NCBI GenBank assembly: GCA_016929815.1
Contig: JAFGIC010000201.1
Coordinates: forward strand, 1 to 5,894
Origin: Deltaproteobacteria bacterium
GTDB lineage: Bacteria > Desulfobacterota > DSM-4660 > Desulfatiglandales > HGW-15
Direction of reading: 5' to 3'
Length of the DNA stretch: 5,894 bases
This document shows positions 4,558 through 5,894 of the stretch, piece after piece. A program made the position numbers and the translations under genes. Numbering within the stretch: position 1 is the first letter of the stretch; each line of letters starts with the position of its first letter. A model generated the notes under the pieces. It made no database searches. It was not told the origin of the DNA and was given only the letters and a program-made list of their open reading frames with translations.

Positions 4558-5829
4558 TTATTTAAGATTCAGTTCTCCACTAAACATCAACTCATCCGCC
4601 TCATTATACGTGTCGTACCCAGATGTCACTACCCAGTCTCCTTCCTTCAGTCCTTCCAGTATCTCCACATAGCGCGGGTTCTGTCTTCCCAGCCTCACAT
4701 CAGCGCGATAGGCTGTTTTCTGATCTTCGGATACCAGATAGACCCAGCGGCCGCCTGTCTCCTGATAAAAGCCGCCCTTTGCCAGCATCAGGCTTTTTGC
4801 TGGCTCCCCGAAGGTCAGTTGTATGGTCAATGTTTGTCCGCGCTTTATCGTGCCGGGTGTTTCACCGATAAATGTCATATCCGCCTCAAATACATTGTCC
4901 TTTACCTCGGGATAGATCTTTTTGACCTCCACCTCATAGGTCTGTTCATCCAGGGTGAACCTGCCTTTTGTTCCCACAGCCACCTTGGAGATGTAATACT
5001 GATCAATTTTGATGCGGATTTTCAGGTTGTCCAGCAGATCAATCTGGCCTATGCGCTTGCCCGATGGAATCGATTGGCCTATTTCGGCATCAATGCTTGA
5101 GAGGTATCCTGATATGGGGGCACGGACCTCAAGGCTCTTGACTGATTTTTCCAGAAGATCAAGGCTCAGATTGGTGCGTTTGATGGAGCTGTTTGCCTGC
5201 TCCAACTGGCTGTCACTCAGGAGATCTTCCTGTTTGATTCGCTCTTCAAGCAGGTCCCGCTTGTCTTTCATATAGGTTAATTGGTCCCTGACTCCCTCGT
5301 ATTCTTCTTCGGAAATGGCGATATTTTCCTTTTTTAAGACTTCATAACGCTTGAATTTCTTTTCCAGTTCCTGAATCTGATAATTGAGATTCAACAATTC
5401 CTCTTTTCGATTCAGTTTGGTCTGCGCTATATTGATTTGGGTATTCTTAAGGCTGTTGAGGTTCTCAAGCAATCGGGTCTCCGCCTCAATGGAACTCCTT
5501 TGCAATGAGTCATTGGAAAAACTGAGGATCAGGTCGCCCTTTTCGATATACTTGCCTCCTTCAGCAAATATCTCATCGACCATACCGCCCGTTTCAACAT
5601 CCAGGTAGACAGACGTGACAGGGACTACGGTCCCTTCAAAGGGATAGTATTCAAGGAATTCGCCGTTCTCCACCTTTGAGATCGTCATCCTGCTCGGGTC
5701 AACCCGTAGCCTTGTTTTGCCTGTGCGGGATAAAAGCTGATAGGTGACAAAGAAGATAAATGCGCAGGCGACAACGACAAGGATGATCCTGCCCGGGGTC
5801 CATATCTTTTTCTTGATTGCTCGATCCAA
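4558..5829 (-). CDS. HlyD/MacA-like membrane-fusion (periplasmic adaptor) protein
   Basis: This 423-residue adaptor would bridge an inner-membrane exporter and an outer-membrane channel. A single N-terminal anchor spans about 14-33 (RIILVVVACAFIFFVTYQ) after basic residues. A first biotinyl-lipoyl half follows at about 65-105 (YLDVETGGMVDEIFAEGG). A long charged coiled-coil hairpin covers 108-232, and the second lipoyl half is at 233-262 (VRAPISGYLSSIDAEIGQ). A beta-barrel lies about 265-340 and a C-terminal membrane-proximal domain about 345-420 (V-L-x-G-L-x-x-G-D-W-V-V). The start is TTG at 5827-5829, with a perfect AGGAGG 7 nt upstream. The gene ends in tandem TAA TAA. Adaptors of this kind often precede an ATPase and FtsX permeases. 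Here the next gene is the four-helix-bundle protein and then a permease. It could instead serve an RND or other pump. Confidence 0.92.
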   Translation of the reverse strand: MDRAIKKKIWTPGRIILVVVACAFIFFVTYQLLSRTGKTRLRVDPSRMTISKVENGEFLEYYPFEGTVVPVTSVYLDVETGGMVDEIFAEGGKYIEKGDLILSFSNDSLQRSSIEAETRLLENLNSLKNTQINIAQTKLNRKEELLNLNYQIQELEKKFKRYEVLKKENIAISEEEYEGVRDQLTYMKDKRDLLEERIKQEDLLSDSQLEQANSSIKRTNLSLDLLEKSVKSLEVRAPISGYLSSIDAEIGQSIPSGKRIGQIDLLDNLKIRIKIDQYYISKVAVGTKGRFTLDEQTYEVEVKKIYPEVKDNVFEADMTFIGETPGTIKRGQTLTIQLTFGEPAKSLMLAKGGFYQETGGRWVYLVSEDQKTAYRADVRLGRQNPRYVEILEGLKEGDWVVTSGYDTYNEADELMFSGELNLK

Positions 5830-5836
5830 TTGCTTT

Positions 5837-5842
5837 CCTCCT
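5837..5842 (-). promoter_or_regulatory. Strong ribosome-binding site supporting the TTG start
   Basis: AGGAGG on the minus strand is followed by 7 nt and TTG at 5827-5829. No ATG or GTG with comparable spacing exists, and the protein from this TTG begins with a normal basic N-terminus and membrane anchor. Confidence 0.8.
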
Positions 5843-5850
5843 AATTTTAT

Positions 5851-5894
5851 TTCACCGCAAAGGCGCCGATCGACAGGCTCACGGCCCTGAGCAA
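5851..5894. repeat. Junction of two dispersed intergenic repeats at the right edge
   Basis: TTCACCGCAAAGGCGC (5851-5866) resembles the very common intergenic motif ACCGCAAAGGCGCAAAG. It is followed directly by ATCGACAGGCTCA and CCCTGAGCAA (5869-5894), which resemble the hairpin repeat CTTCGACAGGCTCA / CCCTGAGC. GCTCA (5877-5881) and TGAGC (5888-5892) form an inverted repeat with a 6-bp loop. The minus-strand open frame here (LLRAVSLSIGAFAVK, then stop) would be an unconvincing gene end and is better read as repeat DNA. The element runs off the window, so its identity is not settled. Confidence 0.45.

Noticed and set aside
4543..5100. Plus-strand open frame of 185 residues
   Set aside because: It begins in the repeat and is antisense to the adaptor gene. 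Its cysteine- and histidine-rich composition is typical of a shadow frame.

Overview
The window looks like accessory DNA from a double-membraned (Gram-negative type) bacterium, of moderate GC by eye. The outer-membrane inference rests on a periplasmic membrane-fusion (adaptor) protein and a MacB/FtsX-type exporter permease, which belong to tripartite or MacB-like export systems. The approximately 820-residue double-FtsX permease, the solo four-helix-bundle gene, the HEPN/MNT pair and abundant GTTGRAY heptanucleotide repeats are a combination I associate with environmental lineages such as Aminicenantes/Acidobacteriota, Bacteroidota-like groups or Desulfobacterota. I cannot fix the taxon from this sequence.

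Layout, left to right. Positions 1-171 hold no gene. On the minus strand they carry what looks like a sigma-54 (-24/-12) promoter at 39-54, firing out of the left edge, with a cluster of GTCCGAT/ATCGGAC half-sites behind it that resemble enhancer sites for an NtrC-type activator. Positions 172-367 (+) are the remains of a UPF0175-type small antitoxin-like gene, with an intact C-terminal half and a disrupted N-terminus. It converges, with 5 bp between stop codons, on a minus-strand toxin-antitoxin-like pair: an MNT nucleotidyltransferase (771-1082) followed by a HEPN protein (373-774), coupled by an ATGA overlap. Positions 1083-1343 are intergenic, with a dyad near the MNT start, a weak hairpin and two tandem heptad-repeat arms.

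The rest is a minus-strand cluster: a membrane-fusion protein (4558-5829, TTG start), a four-helix-bundle protein of the S23/IVS family (4015-4380) and a large FtsX/MacB-like permease (1344-3800). The adaptor and permease plausibly belong to one export system, but no ABC ATPase lies in the window. The four-helix-bundle gene sits between them where an ATPase gene might be expected.

The most striking structure is a family of 7-bp-periodic repeats (unit about GTTSRRY, capped by GTTCAT) filling the spacers. Both spacers around the four-helix-bundle gene carry the same composite inverted-repeat element (3822-4018 and 4443-4555). A third location after the permease has two direct copies. One arm always abuts the stop codon of the upstream gene, and for the four-helix-bundle gene the stop codon lies inside the repeat. 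The gene is therefore framed by outward-pointing arms like a cassette. The right edge (5851-5894) looks like a junction of two other dispersed repeats.
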